Shown in pieces: positions 1-8,223 of a stretch of DNA of 44,238 bases; the first letter of the stretch is position 1; every line of letters starts with the position of its first letter. A model generated the notes under the pieces. That model was not told where the DNA came from. It searched no databases and worked only from the letters and a program-made list of their open reading frames with translations. Where the stretch lies: contig JBAQMG010000134.1 in the NCBI GenBank assembly GCA_049302575.1, positions 1 through 44,238 of the forward strand, given 5' to 3'. Source of the DNA: JBAQMG01 sp049302575 (GTDB taxonomy: Bacteria; Bacillota; Desulfitobacteriia; Desulfitobacteriales; Desulfitobacteriaceae). The position numbers were made by a program, and so were the translations under genes.

Positions 1-51
1 GAAATAAGCTCTGCCAACGGCTGTGGATAATATAAAAAATCCATACGCTAA

Positions 52-396
52 CTAAAATAAACCGGGTATTTTTAACCCACCAGTTAGTTTTCCCATTTCT
101 GAAGCTGTCATTTCCTGAGCTTTACGCAACCCCTCATTAATAGCTACTTTAATGAGATCCTCCAACATTTCCACGTCTTCGGAGTCAACGGCCTCTGGCT
201 TAATCCGTAGTTCGACAACTTCCATTTTACCACTCACGACAACCTGCACAGCCCCTCCACCTGCAGAAGCATCGACAGTTTTGCTTTGAAGCTCCTCTTG
301 TGTCCGCGCCATATCTTCCTGTAACTTTTGGGCTTGTTTGAGCATTTGGCTCATATTCCCCATTCCACCGCCACCAGCATTTTTGTTAAATCCCAT
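52..396 (-). CDS. ybaB: YbaB/EbfC family nucleoid-associated protein
   Basis: Small DNA-binding protein of the YbaB/EbfC family, which forms a dimer that binds DNA as a nucleoid-associated factor. The protein shows the family pattern: a Gly/Met-rich N-terminus, a helix rich in Q/E (MLKQAQKLQEDM), a central beta segment ending in VVELRIKPEAV, and a C-terminal helix ending near KLTGGLKIPGLF. The ATG at 396 is chosen because AAGGAG lies 10 bases upstream; an in-frame GTG at 405 sits almost on the Shine-Dalgarno and is unlikely. It follows dnaX on the same strand with a short gap, the usual dnaX-ybaB-recR order; recR would lie just outside the window. Length about 114 residues, normal for the family. 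Confidence 0.93.
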   Translation of the reverse strand: MGFNKNAGGGGMGNMSQMLKQAQKLQEDMARTQEELQSKTVDASAGGGAVQVVVSGKMEVVELRIKPEAVDSEDVEMLEDLIKVAINEGLRKAQEMTASEMGKLTGGLKIPGLF

Positions 397-443
397 CTTT
401 AACACTCTCCTTATATCAATCTTTCGGCTACTTAACTAGACAA

Positions 444-2123
444 TTAGGAATCTTCCTTTACAACTACCATCCCAGACCCAAAAATATCTTGTGTACGCTT
501 AATTAAAGCTTGCCTATCCAGCTCTTCCTCGTGATTATGGTTCGCTCCAAGCTCCTGTTCATTTTCCATAATACCACGCACTATAAGCTGAACGCCGAAA
601 AGCTGGTACAACACGTCTTGAACCGTTTGCCGGTTCTCAATTTGATCCACCTTATCCCGATGAAACGAAAAACCATTTTTAAAAACTAAAACTAAAGTGT
701 CTTTGTCTAAGCCTCCCGGTTTGCCTTCGAGTAAAAAAGCATGGGTTGATTTTTTAAGCTTACGGACATTATCCAAAACTTCAGGCCATTTATTAGCTAT
801 TTGTTCTAAAGTTAGCCATCCACTCTTACCCTGCTTAGAAGTTTCTTCGCTATACCGTAAAGGATCGCTAGCCATTTCCGCATCTTTATTAACTACAAGC
901 TGCGAATCTACTTGAGTAGTTCCCTGCCTAGTCTTAGGTTTTTCATCAAATACCTGTCTCTTTATAGGGGTTGAATTACTTGCCTTAGCACCTTCAACAG
1001 CTAAAGCAGAACGCTCTTTAAGTTGTTCAGCTCCATTAAATGTACTTTGGCTCTTATGGATGGCTTCTACGATTAACAACTCAGTTGCTAGGCGCGCATT
1101 CGTCGCATATTTTAGTTGCCCTTCACCCTTTAATAGAACTTCTATCCACAATAACAAACGTTCCAGACCTGAACTTTGACTTTGTTGAATTAACTTCTCC
1201 AAAAGATGAGGTACAATCATCGGCGCATGCTTTGTCGTCAAAAAAAGCAAAGCCTGACGTAAATACTCTAATAATTCTCGTAGAATTTGTCGGGGGTCTC
1301 TGCCCTGCTCTATTCCCTGTGCTAAACTACTCAGGGCTTTACCATAGTCTGCTTCTAAAAAAGCTTCAACAACCTGGGCACTAAACGTCTCCCCGACCAT
1401 TCCTAACACTTGGTATACATCTTCAACACCGAGGGGATCATCCTGTACTAAGCATTGATCCAGGATACTTAATGCATCCCTTAAACCACCTTCGGACTTT
1501 TGGGCAATAACCTGTATCGCAACTGGGTCAACTTGGCGGCCTAAAGCATTAACAACCTCATTCAAACGAGTTTTGATATCCTCTAAAGCAACCCGATAAA
1601 ATTCGAAACGTTGAACCCTAGAGAGAATAGTAAGTGGTATTTTCTGAACTTCTGTCGTCGCTAGAATAAAAACCACACGTTGAGGTGGCTCCTCCAAAGT
1701 CTTAAGTAAAGCATTAAACGCTTCTGTTGTTAACATGTGCACTTCGTCAATGATATAGACCTTAAATCTTCCTCGACTGGCACTAAGTCTGACTTTTTCT
1801 CGCAAATCCCTGATCTCATCGATACCACGATTGGACGCAGCATCAATTTCCATAACCTCCATAGCATTACCTTGATCAATCCCTTGACAGGAATCACAAG
1901 CATTACAAGGTTCAACCCCAACTCGTTGCTCACAATTCAGGGCTTTAGCAAGAATCTTGGCAGCGGTTGTTTTTCCGGTTCCCCTTGGTCCACTAAACAA
2001 GTAAGCATGTGCGACCTTATCTTGCTCTAGAGCATTCATCAAGGTTCTGGTTACATGTTTTTGTCCTACAATTTCTTGAAAAGTTCGGGGTCTCCATTCA
2101 CGATAAAGAGCCAAATATGCCAT
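444..2123 (-). CDS. dnaX: DNA polymerase III subunit gamma/tau
   Basis: Clamp-loader ATPase of DNA polymerase III. From the chosen start the protein has about 559 residues: Walker A GPRGTGKT near 45-52, a zinc-binding cysteine set (C64, C73, C76, C79), Walker B IIDEVH near 124-129, and the sensor region LTILSRVQRF near 165-174, where the SRC motif reads SRV. The C-terminal third is a variable, charged tau region. The ATG at 2123 is preferred because AGGGGTGA precedes it; a TTG seven codons upstream has no ribosome binding site. It is cotranscribed with ybaB downstream and lies behind the SRP RNA and tRNA-Ser. No A-rich frameshift slippery site for a separate gamma form was identified. Confidence 0.96.
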   Translation of the reverse strand: MAYLALYREWRPRTFQEIVGQKHVTRTLMNALEQDKVAHAYLFSGPRGTGKTTAAKILAKALNCEQRVGVEPCNACDSCQGIDQGNAMEVMEIDAASNRGIDEIRDLREKVRLSASRGRFKVYIIDEVHMLTTEAFNALLKTLEEPPQRVVFILATTEVQKIPLTILSRVQRFEFYRVALEDIKTRLNEVVNALGRQVDPVAIQVIAQKSEGGLRDALSILDQCLVQDDPLGVEDVYQVLGMVGETFSAQVVEAFLEADYGKALSSLAQGIEQGRDPRQILRELLEYLRQALLFLTTKHAPMIVPHLLEKLIQQSQSSGLERLLLWIEVLLKGEGQLKYATNARLATELLIVEAIHKSQSTFNGAEQLKERSALAVEGAKASNSTPIKRQVFDEKPKTRQGTTQVDSQLVVNKDAEMASDPLRYSEETSKQGKSGWLTLEQIANKWPEVLDNVRKLKKSTHAFLLEGKPGGLDKDTLVLVFKNGFSFHRDKVDQIENRQTVQDVLYQLFGVQLIVRGIMENEQELGANHNHEEELDRQALIKRTQDIFGSGMVVVKEDS

Positions 2124-2210
2124 AATGAATTCACCCCTACTCAATTAATTCATAATTCACAATGCACTTTAATCAATGCAATATGCATTATGCATCGCGT
2201 GTGGCATACC

Positions 2211-2234
2211 AAAAAAGATGGTACCTAAACCACC
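2211..2234 (-). terminator. Rho-independent terminator after SRP RNA
   Basis: On the minus strand a GGTGGT/ACCATC stem (one G-U pair) with a 6-base loop is followed directly by six T. It lies just 3' of the SRP RNA and before dnaX, so it probably ends the RNA transcript. Confidence 0.7.
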
Positions 2235-2250
2235 TTAAAATTTAAAGGCC

Positions 2251-2514
2251 GTGCACCTTTACTTGAACAATCGCTTCCAGACGTTCCCAAGGTCAGTCAC
2301 TCGATTCAGGCAACCCTGCGGCACACAGAACGAACTCCTTAGTGCTGCTTCCGTCAGGATCTGACACGGTTCGAAGGGTTCTATTGCGCAAGACCAAAAT
2401 CTCATCACAACCAACCATGGACTGCTCCACAGGCGACGCCCTCACGCAGGAATTCCACCCCGCTATAGCGGATTGCGGGTTACAGGGATCCGCTACCTCC
2501 CCATCTAGCACAGC
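2251..2514 (-). ncRNA. ffs: Signal recognition particle RNA, large bacterial type
   Basis: RNA scaffold of the signal recognition particle, which pairs with Ffh and FtsY to target membrane proteins. The minus strand carries the conserved S-domain apex GTCAGATCCTGACGGAAGCAGC, given here in two parts: GTCAGATCCTGACGG followed by AAGCAGC (around 2343-2365). Its 5' half begins TGCTAGATGGGGAGGTAGCG, typical of the Alu domain of long Gram-positive SRP RNAs. Ends are approximate: the 5' TGTGC can pair with GCAC near 2251-2256, giving about 264 nt, the size expected for the large type. It lies between tRNA-Ser and dnaX, a common place in Clostridia. Confidence 0.92.
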
Positions 2515-2572
2515 CAAATCAATTATAGCAAAATAAAAAGCCAAAGTCGAATACTTAGGCTTAAAAACAATA

Positions 2573-2665
2573 TGGCGGAGAGAGAGGGATTCGAACCCTC
2601 GACACAAGTTGCCTCATGTACTCGCTTTCCAGGCGAGCGCCTTCGACCAGCTCAGCCATCTCTCC
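2573..2665 (-). tRNA. tRNA-Ser (anticodon GGA)
   Basis: Long class II tRNA with an extended variable arm. The acceptor GGAGAGA pairs with TCTCTCC, the anticodon stem-loop is CTCGC-CTGGAAA-GCGAG with anticodon GGA, and the T arm contains GGTTCGAATCC. The discriminator is G and CCA is encoded (2573-2575). Confidence 0.97.
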
Positions 2666-2749
2666 AGATAGCAAGGGTTTCAAGTTTTTCGACTTCACTT
2701 TTGAGTCATTTAGTGCACTCGACTACGATATATCCCAAGCACAAATAGT

Positions 2750-2778
2750 ATTATAAGTGGAATGATACATAATGTCAA
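2750..2778 (-). promoter_or_regulatory. Consensus sigma-A promoter for tRNA-Ser / SRP RNA
   Basis: On the minus strand TTGACA (2778-2773) and TATAAT (2755-2750) are separated by exactly 17 bases. The predicted start is near 2743, about 78 bases before the tRNA. Both hexamers match the consensus perfectly, as expected for stable RNA. The 2666-3041 gap otherwise shows nothing recognisable. Confidence 0.85.
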
Positions 2779-3041
2779 TTAAACAATATCGCTTACAAAG
2801 CTGAAAACAGAAAAGCACTATCAGTCATTTGTAATGTTTTCAAGAGAGTATGGTATTAGAATTTTTTCAGTCTTAGAAGTTATTAAATATTTCTGAAATT
2901 TTGTCCATAATTAGAAGGAATTAAAATAATTTTTGTCGAAGACAAGCTTATTCTTTAGTTAAAAGGGAGGTATGTTTATCGTAAAGATTCATAATAGTAA
3001 TGCATGAACCAAAAAAAATAAGAAAGAGGGGGAGATTTGCA

Positions 3042-3407
3042 ATGGGTATTCGTCTGATTAAGATTTCTGCTGTGTATTTACTGATTGGTTTAGCTCTAGG
3101 TATGTTTATGTCAATCACAAAGGACTTCAAGCTATCATCTCTTCATACTCACATTCTTGTGTTAGGTTGGGCACTCTTTGCGGTAATAGGAATAATTCAT
3201 CAACTTTTCCCAAAAGCTAGCGAAACCGTTCTGGCGAAAGGTTATTTTTGGCTGCATAATATAGGTTTACCAATTATGATAGTTGGTTTGTTTGTTGTGT
3301 TAGGGGGAAATTCAGCACTAGAACCAGTGGTTGCAGTTGGAGCATCCCTTACTACAATTGGACTTATTTTATTTATTATTAATGTATTCAGGAGTATTCG
3401 TAATTAG
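3042..3407 (+). CDS. Small four-helix membrane protein with haem-copper oxidase subunit I-like histidines
   Basis: About 121 residues with four predicted membrane segments. The first is followed by SLHTHILVLGW, the second continues into GIIHQLFPKA, and the third starts LHNIGLP. This H-x-H, H, H layout resembles the haem-ligand helices of CcoN/NorB-type oxidase subunit I and related short proteins often annotated as cytochrome-c oxidase-like; it is far too short to be an oxidase, so any haem binding is inference. The ATG at 3042 has a GAGGGGGAG ribosome site 7 bases upstream; an upstream in-frame ATG at 3000 lacks one. It is monocistronic, between tRNA-Ser and lysC, and ends at its own terminator. 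Confidence 0.75.
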   Translation: MGIRLIKISAVYLLIGLALGMFMSITKDFKLSSLHTHILVLGWALFAVIGIIHQLFPKASETVLAKGYFWLHNIGLPIMIVGLFVVLGGNSALEPVVAVGASLTTIGLILFIINVFRSIRN

Positions 3408-3451
3408 ATTTTTCTAACGACCTAATGATTTATTCTATCTTTCAAAACCTT

Positions 3452-3478
3452 AACCTCGGCTTCGTCGGGGTTTTTTTT
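3452..3478 (+). terminator. Rho-independent terminator
   Basis: AACCTCG/CGGGGTT stem (one G-U pair) with a 7-base loop, followed by a run of T. It ends the small membrane protein gene at 3042-3407. Confidence 0.85.
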
Positions 3479-3573
3479 ATTATCTAACATATCAATTCAT
3501 TGTTTGGATAAAATTATTAAACTGCTAGGAATGGTACTTAACTAGGCACTTCTAAGATTCCACAATTTTATTA

Positions 3574-3602
3574 TTGTCTGATTAATTATCAAATGCTATA
3601 AT
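3574..3602 (+). promoter_or_regulatory. Extended -10 promoter of aspartokinase
   Basis: TTGTCT (3574-3579), a 17-base spacer and TGC-TATAAT (-10 at 3597-3602). The predicted start is near 3609, giving a leader of only about 77 bases before the ATG at 3686. Confidence 0.7.
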
Positions 3603-3615
3603 GTCTACCATGGAT

Positions 3616-3648
3616 GCAATAAAATCCACCCTAGGTGGACGAAATTGC
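3616..3648 (+). promoter_or_regulatory. Two-tier hairpin in the lysC leader
   Basis: GCAAT pairs with ATTGC at the base and TCCACC with GGTGGA at the top, separated by a 4x4 internal loop, with CTA as apical loop. It begins about 7 bases after the predicted transcription start. The leader is too short for a lysine (L-box) riboswitch. The function is unknown; mRNA stabilisation or translational control are possibilities. Confidence 0.4.
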
Positions 3649-3685
3649 TTATTATTTACGCACCCGAAAAGGAAGGCGATTTATA

Positions 3686-4903
3686 ATGCTGGTAGTTCAA
3701 AAATATGGTGGTAGTTCAGTTGCCAATCCTGAGCGTATCCGTTTTGTAGCTCAACGTGTAGCGCAAGTTCACGCCCAAGGACACAGTATCGTCGTAGTCG
3801 TCTCAGCTATGGGAGATACTACTGATGAATTAATAAAATTAGTTCAGGAAATAACCCCTAACCCTGCTGATCGGGAAATGGATGTTCTTTTATCTACTGG
3901 TGAACAGATTTCAATGTCACTGTTAGCAATGGCTCTAAAGGAATTAGATAAACCGGTTATTACCTTAACTGGTGCTCAAGCTGGCATTAAAACCGACAAC
4001 TCGCATACAAAGGCCAAAATACTCGAGATCAACTCTCTCCGCCTTGAGAAAGAGCTCAAACTGGGTAAAATAATAATAGTTGCCGGATTTCAAGGAATTA
4101 ACCTAGCCAACGATATTACGACCTTAGGAAGGGGCGGTTCTGATACTACTGCAGTAGCCCTTGCCGCTGCCCTCAAGGCTGAACTATGTGAAATATATAC
4201 CGATGTCGACGGTGTTTACACTACCGATCCACGTGTAGTCCCTGATGCTCAAAAGCTAAAAGAAATATCCTATGAAGAAATGTTAGAATTAGCAAGTTTA
4301 GGGGCCGGCGTTCTCCACCCTCGTTCAGTCGAACTTGCCATGGAGTACGGGATTCCGTTGCACGTTCGTTCCAGCTTCAATCAAAACCCTGGTACAATTG
4401 TTAAGGAGGTAAATCAAGTGGAAAGATCCCAAGCGGTTACGGGTGTAGCCTATGACCTTAATGTCGCCAAGATTGGCATCTATAATGTTTTTGACAAACC
4501 TGGCATAGCTTATACGCTATTTAAAGCCCTTTCTGATCAAAAAGTAAACGTCGATATGATTATTCAAAGTGCTATGCGCGATGAGATGAATGATATTTCC
4601 TTTACTTGCACTCAGGCTGATTTGAGAAAAGCCCGAGATGTAGTCGAAAAGCTTCTTCCTGAATTGGGCGCTGACGCTTTTAGCAGCGATGATAGTGTCG
4701 CTAAAGTTTCAATTGTCGGGGCTGGAATGGTCAGTAACCCTGGCGTGGCAGCCTTAATGTTTGAGGTTTTATTCGAAGAAGAAATTAATCTCGAAATGAT
4801 CAGTACTTCGGAAATTAAAATATCCTGCATCATTAAGGCAAAGGATGCCAAGCGAGCGGTTGTTGCTTTGCATAAGAAATTTAACTTGTCCACAAAAGCT
4901 TAG
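3686..4903 (+). CDS. lysC: Aspartate kinase
   Basis: Phosphorylates L-aspartate with ATP, the first step to lysine, threonine, methionine and diaminopimelate. The 405-residue protein begins MLVVQKYGGSSVANPERI, with the kinase signature KYGGSS at 6-11, followed by GRGGSDTTAVALAA and the substrate motif TDVDGVYTTDPR. Two C-terminal ACT domains (about 260-405) indicate allosteric control by amino acids. The ATG at 3686 has GGAAGG 9 bases upstream; an in-frame ATG at 3635 would lie inside the leader hairpin and has no ribosome site. Transcribed alone from the promoter at 3574-3602; no homoserine dehydrogenase or asd neighbour. Confidence 0.95.
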   Translation: MLVVQKYGGSSVANPERIRFVAQRVAQVHAQGHSIVVVVSAMGDTTDELIKLVQEITPNPADREMDVLLSTGEQISMSLLAMALKELDKPVITLTGAQAGIKTDNSHTKAKILEINSLRLEKELKLGKIIIVAGFQGINLANDITTLGRGGSDTTAVALAAALKAELCEIYTDVDGVYTTDPRVVPDAQKLKEISYEEMLELASLGAGVLHPRSVELAMEYGIPLHVRSSFNQNPGTIVKEVNQVERSQAVTGVAYDLNVAKIGIYNVFDKPGIAYTLFKALSDQKVNVDMIIQSAMRDEMNDISFTCTQADLRKARDVVEKLLPELGADAFSSDDSVAKVSIVGAGMVSNPGVAALMFEVLFEEEINLEMISTSEIKISCIIKAKDAKRAVVALHKKFNLSTKA

Positions 4904-4978
4904 CGAACTCGCTTCGCTCGATGATTCAGTGGGGGTCTCTAACCTCCCCCTCTGAATTATAAGGTATAATAATAAATT

Positions 4979-5024
4979 GTGCCGAATTCAGCTCCCTTAT
5001 AGAAGTGGAAGCTAAATTCGGCAC
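4979..5024. repeat. Inverted repeat downstream of lysC
   Basis: GTGCCGAATT and AATTCGGCAC form a perfect 10-bp inverted repeat with 26 bases between. There is no adjoining T run in either direction, so it is not a standard terminator. A second imperfect hairpin (TTCAG-GGGGG / CCCCC-CTGAA) lies just upstream at about 4925-4956. Confidence 0.5.
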
Positions 5025-5030
5025 TTGGTT

Positions 5031-5081
5031 AAAAAATAAGCGTTCATAATAAGCGTTCATCTAAGAAACGCTTATTTTTTT
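5031..5081. terminator. Bidirectional terminator with a duplicated 5' arm
   Basis: AATAAGCGTT occurs twice (5035-5044 and 5048-5057) and either copy can pair with AACGCTTATT (5067-5076). The plus reading ends in a T run at 5075-5081 for lysC. The minus reading ends in the T run opposite the A run at 5031-5036, for nrfA. The two arms may serve the two directions separately. Confidence 0.8.
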
Positions 5082-5182
5082 GACTATATAAACTATGAAT
5101 AATTTTTTTCAGTTATCTTTTGCAACCGCCTGAATTAAAACATTTTATCATTATCCGTTTTTACCTAAAATTCATTGGAAAA

Positions 5183-6547
5183 CTAAAATAGATATCTTGA
5201 ACCCATGCCTAGTTTATAGTCGCCATATTCCGGGTTTTCTTGATGGGTAATGTTGGGATTTGGATTCTCGATTGCAGTTTTGGCATAGTTTTTGGCGTCA
5301 GTAGCCAGTTTAACTGACTCATCTAAAAGCCGCCTGGCCTCTTCTGGGTTATGAAAACCCATACTATTTTCTGAAGCTACAAAGTCCCAACGCCACTGTG
5401 CCCGACGGTGCATGGCTCTGGCCATCATTAGATTGAAACCATCAGAGTTAGGCAGGTTATCCGCTTTTTTTATATCGTCAATTGCCTCGGAAATCATCTT
5501 CTCTGCCTGCATCCGTTTTGCATAAATCTCATCTTGAATTGTAATGACTTGATCTTTTAGATTAGTATCCTTATGACAGCCCCTGCAAGAGAATTCTATA
5601 GTATTTAACGGACTCTGCCAATGATGTGAAGCGATTGTTTTGTCGCCCATTCGTTCTTTGGGCATATGGCAATCAGCACAAGCAACCTTATTACTTGCAT
5701 GTACACTTGTAGACCAAGTCTCATATTCAGGGTGACGAGCTTTAATTAAAGGTGCTTTCGATTCTGGATGGGACCATTCCGTAAACCAAATTGATCGATA
5801 GTATTGTTCCAAATTCTCTGCTTTAAGGCCAAACTTCCAAGGAAACACGACTTTCTTTGTTTGAGAATTCAGGTAATAAGAGGAGTGACATTGACCACAT
5901 ACTGCAGAGCGCAGTTCAGTCTGACTCAAACTATTTGGATCTTTCCCCATTGCTTTAAGAGCTTCTAGAAAAGGCTGTCGAGTTACTTTTAGTTGCATTG
6001 TTCTACTATCATGACAATCCACGCAGGAAACCGGATGCTTGATCAGAGGTTGTATATCCTTAAAAGGCTGTTTATAAAAACTATCCCCCATTTCACTAAT
6101 TAACTGAGTAGCATTGGGACTCTTACAAGTCCAGCAAGAAGCCGTAGTCTTGTTCGTCACACGTTTAGTTTTTTGAACGTCTTCCAAAGCATAAAAATGA
6201 CCACGTTTATTATTATAGTCAATCCCAAACCCAATACCTGCAAAGAGGCGCTTAACGATTGGGTCTTCTTCTAAATACGAAAAGGGAACAGAACCGCGGT
6301 ATTTACTCTGGCCCTGAGATATTTCAGCATTCTGAAGGTAACTTGCATATTCCTCTGGATAATATTGACCCCAAACTTGCGGATCAAGCTCATTACTCGG
6401 GATCTTATTTGCTATTTTGACAGCCGTTGGTTTTACAGAAGCAATATCTAATTTCTGTAAAATTGATTGTTTGAATCTAAAATACAAAAGAAAAGTTATT
6501 ACCGTAATTGCCACTAGTACCGCTATAAGTATGGCAAGTTTTTTCAC
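5183..6547 (-). CDS. nrfA: Ammonia-forming cytochrome c nitrite reductase (pentahaem)
   Basis: Reduces nitrite to ammonium with six electrons, outside the cytoplasmic membrane. The 454-residue protein has an N-terminal membrane anchor or signal (about 4-23), then five haem sites: CWTCK at 138-142, the Lys-ligated catalytic haem that identifies NrfA, and CVDCH 175, CGQCH 217, CADCH 290 and CRGCH 321. HASNK and ASHHW are near the later haems. The GTG start at 6547 is set by AGGAGG 8 bases upstream. The usual quinol-oxidising partner NrfH is absent on both sides (terminator downstream, terminator and DUF1015 upstream), so electron donation must come from elsewhere. A CRP/FNR-type site lies in the promoter. 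Confidence 0.96.
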   Translation of the reverse strand: MKKLAILIAVLVAITVITFLLYFRFKQSILQKLDIASVKPTAVKIANKIPSNELDPQVWGQYYPEEYASYLQNAEISQGQSKYRGSVPFSYLEEDPIVKRLFAGIGFGIDYNNKRGHFYALEDVQKTKRVTNKTTASCWTCKSPNATQLISEMGDSFYKQPFKDIQPLIKHPVSCVDCHDSRTMQLKVTRQPFLEALKAMGKDPNSLSQTELRSAVCGQCHSSYYLNSQTKKVVFPWKFGLKAENLEQYYRSIWFTEWSHPESKAPLIKARHPEYETWSTSVHASNKVACADCHMPKERMGDKTIASHHWQSPLNTIEFSCRGCHKDTNLKDQVITIQDEIYAKRMQAEKMISEAIDDIKKADNLPNSDGFNLMMARAMHRRAQWRWDFVASENSMGFHNPEEARRLLDESVKLATDAKNYAKTAIENPNPNITHQENPEYGDYKLGMGSRYLF

Positions 6548-6580
6548 AAATTAACCTCCTCGTATAACATTTGCATTCAT

Positions 6581-6623
6581 ATTATAACAGAAGACAGCCA
6601 TTACAAATGTGAAATGAATCACT
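6581..6623 (-). promoter_or_regulatory. nrfA promoter with a CRP/FNR-family operator
   Basis: On the minus strand a perfect -10 TATAAT (6586-6581) has no good -35. Instead a palindrome TGTGA-N6-TCACT (plus-strand 6608-6623) is centred at about 6615.5. With the start near 6574 the centre is at about -41.5, the class II activator position of CRP/FNR proteins. The half-site TGTGA is closer to the CRP type than to FNR TTGAT. Regulation by oxygen, nitrite or CO is inferred, not shown. Confidence 0.6.
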
Positions 6624-6660
6624 TTAATTTTCCTCTTCCAACTTTCTTTTTTCCCACACG

Positions 6661-6692
6661 AAAAAAGACTGCCTCAGATATTTGAGACAGTC
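6661..6692 (-). terminator. Rho-independent terminator after the DUF1015 gene
   Basis: GACTG-x-CTCA / TGAG-x-CAGTC stem, followed on the minus strand by six T (the plus A run 6661-6666). It separates the DUF1015 unit from the nrfA promoter. Confidence 0.8.
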
Positions 6693-6726
6693 CATATATT
6701 TACTTAGTATACTCCCTATCATCAAA

Positions 6727-6815
6727 TTATTTCAAAGAACTTAAAACCTGTTCATATATCTCCTGTGGCTCATCGCTCTCATTGTCTACATGAGTATGGA
6801 ACACTCGACATTACC
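6727..6815 (-). pseudogene. Possible 3' remnant of a gene downstream of DUF1015
   Basis: Between the DUF1015 stop and its terminator a minus-strand frame reads CRVFHTHVDNESDEPQEIYE and ends QVLSSLK-stop. It looks protein-like but has no start codon of its own and is preceded by stops. It may be the tail of a deleted gene; no family is recognised. Confidence 0.25.
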
Positions 6816-6843
6816 CGAGGTCTTGCGCAAACTAAGTCAGCCT

Positions 6844-8088
6844 TTAAAGTTCATGAACAAATAAACCGCTTCTCAGTTTTGGCTCAAACCAAGTGGATTT
6901 TGGAGGCATCACCTTTCCAGCATCAGCTATATCCATTAATTCTTCAATCGTTGTTGGATACATGGAGAAGGCTACTTTCATACCCTCTTTCACCCTTCTC
7001 TCGAGTTCCTCTAGCCCCCTAATTCCACCCACAAAATCAATTTTCGTGTCTATTCTAGGATCTTCAATCCCGAGAATTGAGCTCAGAAGATTATTTTGCA
7101 TTATCGAGACATCTAATCGATCAACAGGATCTTTTGAGTTATAGGTTCCTTCTTTGGCAGTCAGCTTATACCACTTACCATCAAGGTACATACCAAAGGT
7201 ATGTTTTTGCTCCGGTTTAAATTGTCCTTTACTATTAACCTCTTCAATGTCGAACTTTTCTTTTATTTTATTGATAAACTCTGCTTCTGAGTTGCCATTT
7301 AAGTCTTTGACCACTCTATTGTAATCCATGATATAGAGTTGCTCGTCTGGGAAAAGTACGGACAAGAAAAAGTTAAACTCTTCTAAACCGTTGTAGTTTG
7401 GAAACTGCGCCCTTCTCTTGAGCCCTACTTTGACGGCTGATGCTGAACGATGGTGTCCATCAGCAATATACAGGTACTCGATTCCCGCAAACGCTACCAC
7501 TAATTTATCTATTAGAACTGAATCGTCAATTGCCCAAACTGTATGCCCAATATGATCTTCTGATACAAAGCTATACACAGGCTCATGAGCTCCGAGCCAG
7601 TCGTTAATCATAGCATTAATCTCGCGCTTTGCCCTATAGGTTAAAAATATGGGTCCAGTATTGGCGTTACAATAATCCACATGGTTAATTCTATCCAATT
7701 CCTTATCAGCTCTCGTATGTTCATGCTTTTTGATTATATCATTAAGATAATCATCGATAGAAGTACATCCTACAAGTCCAATTTGAGCCCTTCCATTCAT
7801 AACCTGCTTATAAATATAAAGGGAATTATTATTATCGCGGATAAAAATGCCTTCTTCGATCATCTTCTTCATATTGTCTCTGACCTTTTCATAGACTCTT
7901 TGATCATGAACATCTATCTCTGGATCAAGATCTATTTCCGCTTTATCAACATGAAGAAAAGAATACGGATTGCCCTTTACAAGCTCTCTGGCTTCATCAC
8001 TATTCATTACGTCATAAGGAAGTGCCGCGACCTTGTCAGCCAGCTCTGGAGTGGGCCTTATTGCTTTAAAAGGTTTTAAAATTGCCAT
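6844..8088 (-). CDS. DUF1015 family protein
   Basis: The 414-residue protein matches DUF1015 (HTH-like uncharacterised proteins, often next to serine or phosphoglycerate metabolism genes). Visible family features are the N-terminal KPFKAIRPTPELADKVAALP and YDVMNSDEAR, ENP-like NPYSFLHVDKAEID, KHEHTRADKELDR, and the ADGHHRSASA motif near residue 215. The biochemical function is not established. ATG at 8088 with AGGAGAG upstream. Transcribed alone, ended by the hairpin at 6661-6692. No serA or serC neighbour is seen here. Confidence 0.9.
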   Translation of the reverse strand: MAILKPFKAIRPTPELADKVAALPYDVMNSDEARELVKGNPYSFLHVDKAEIDLDPEIDVHDQRVYEKVRDNMKKMIEEGIFIRDNNNSLYIYKQVMNGRAQIGLVGCTSIDDYLNDIIKKHEHTRADKELDRINHVDYCNANTGPIFLTYRAKREINAMINDWLGAHEPVYSFVSEDHIGHTVWAIDDSVLIDKLVVAFAGIEYLYIADGHHRSASAVKVGLKRRAQFPNYNGLEEFNFFLSVLFPDEQLYIMDYNRVVKDLNGNSEAEFINKIKEKFDIEEVNSKGQFKPEQKHTFGMYLDGKWYKLTAKEGTYNSKDPVDRLDVSIMQNNLLSSILGIEDPRIDTKIDFVGGIRGLEELERRVKEGMKVAFSMYPTTIEELMDIADAGKVMPPKSTWFEPKLRSGLFVHEL

Positions 8089-8169
8089 AATATCTCTCCT
8101 ATTATAAAATAATTTGTATTGAACTCTTTTTAAAACTTCTTTTCTACAAATCTGGATGTGTTCCTCAAT

Positions 8170-8210
8170 AAAAAAGACTTCAGAATCCCTTTTCGGGAAA
8201 CCCTGAAGTC
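8170..8210 (-). terminator. Rho-independent terminator after a tRNA-Gly remnant
   Basis: GACTTCAG/CTGAAGTC perfect stem with a smaller inner hairpin, followed on the minus strand by six T. It lies 13 bases 3' of the 20-bp tRNA-Gly tail fragment and may be the original tRNA terminator. Confidence 0.75.
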
Positions 8211-8223
8211 CTATTATTTGCTA

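Noticed and set aside
2293..2607. Open frames across the SRP RNA and tRNA-Ser, both strands
   Set aside because: They are explained by the structured RNA genes; no ribosome site or family match.
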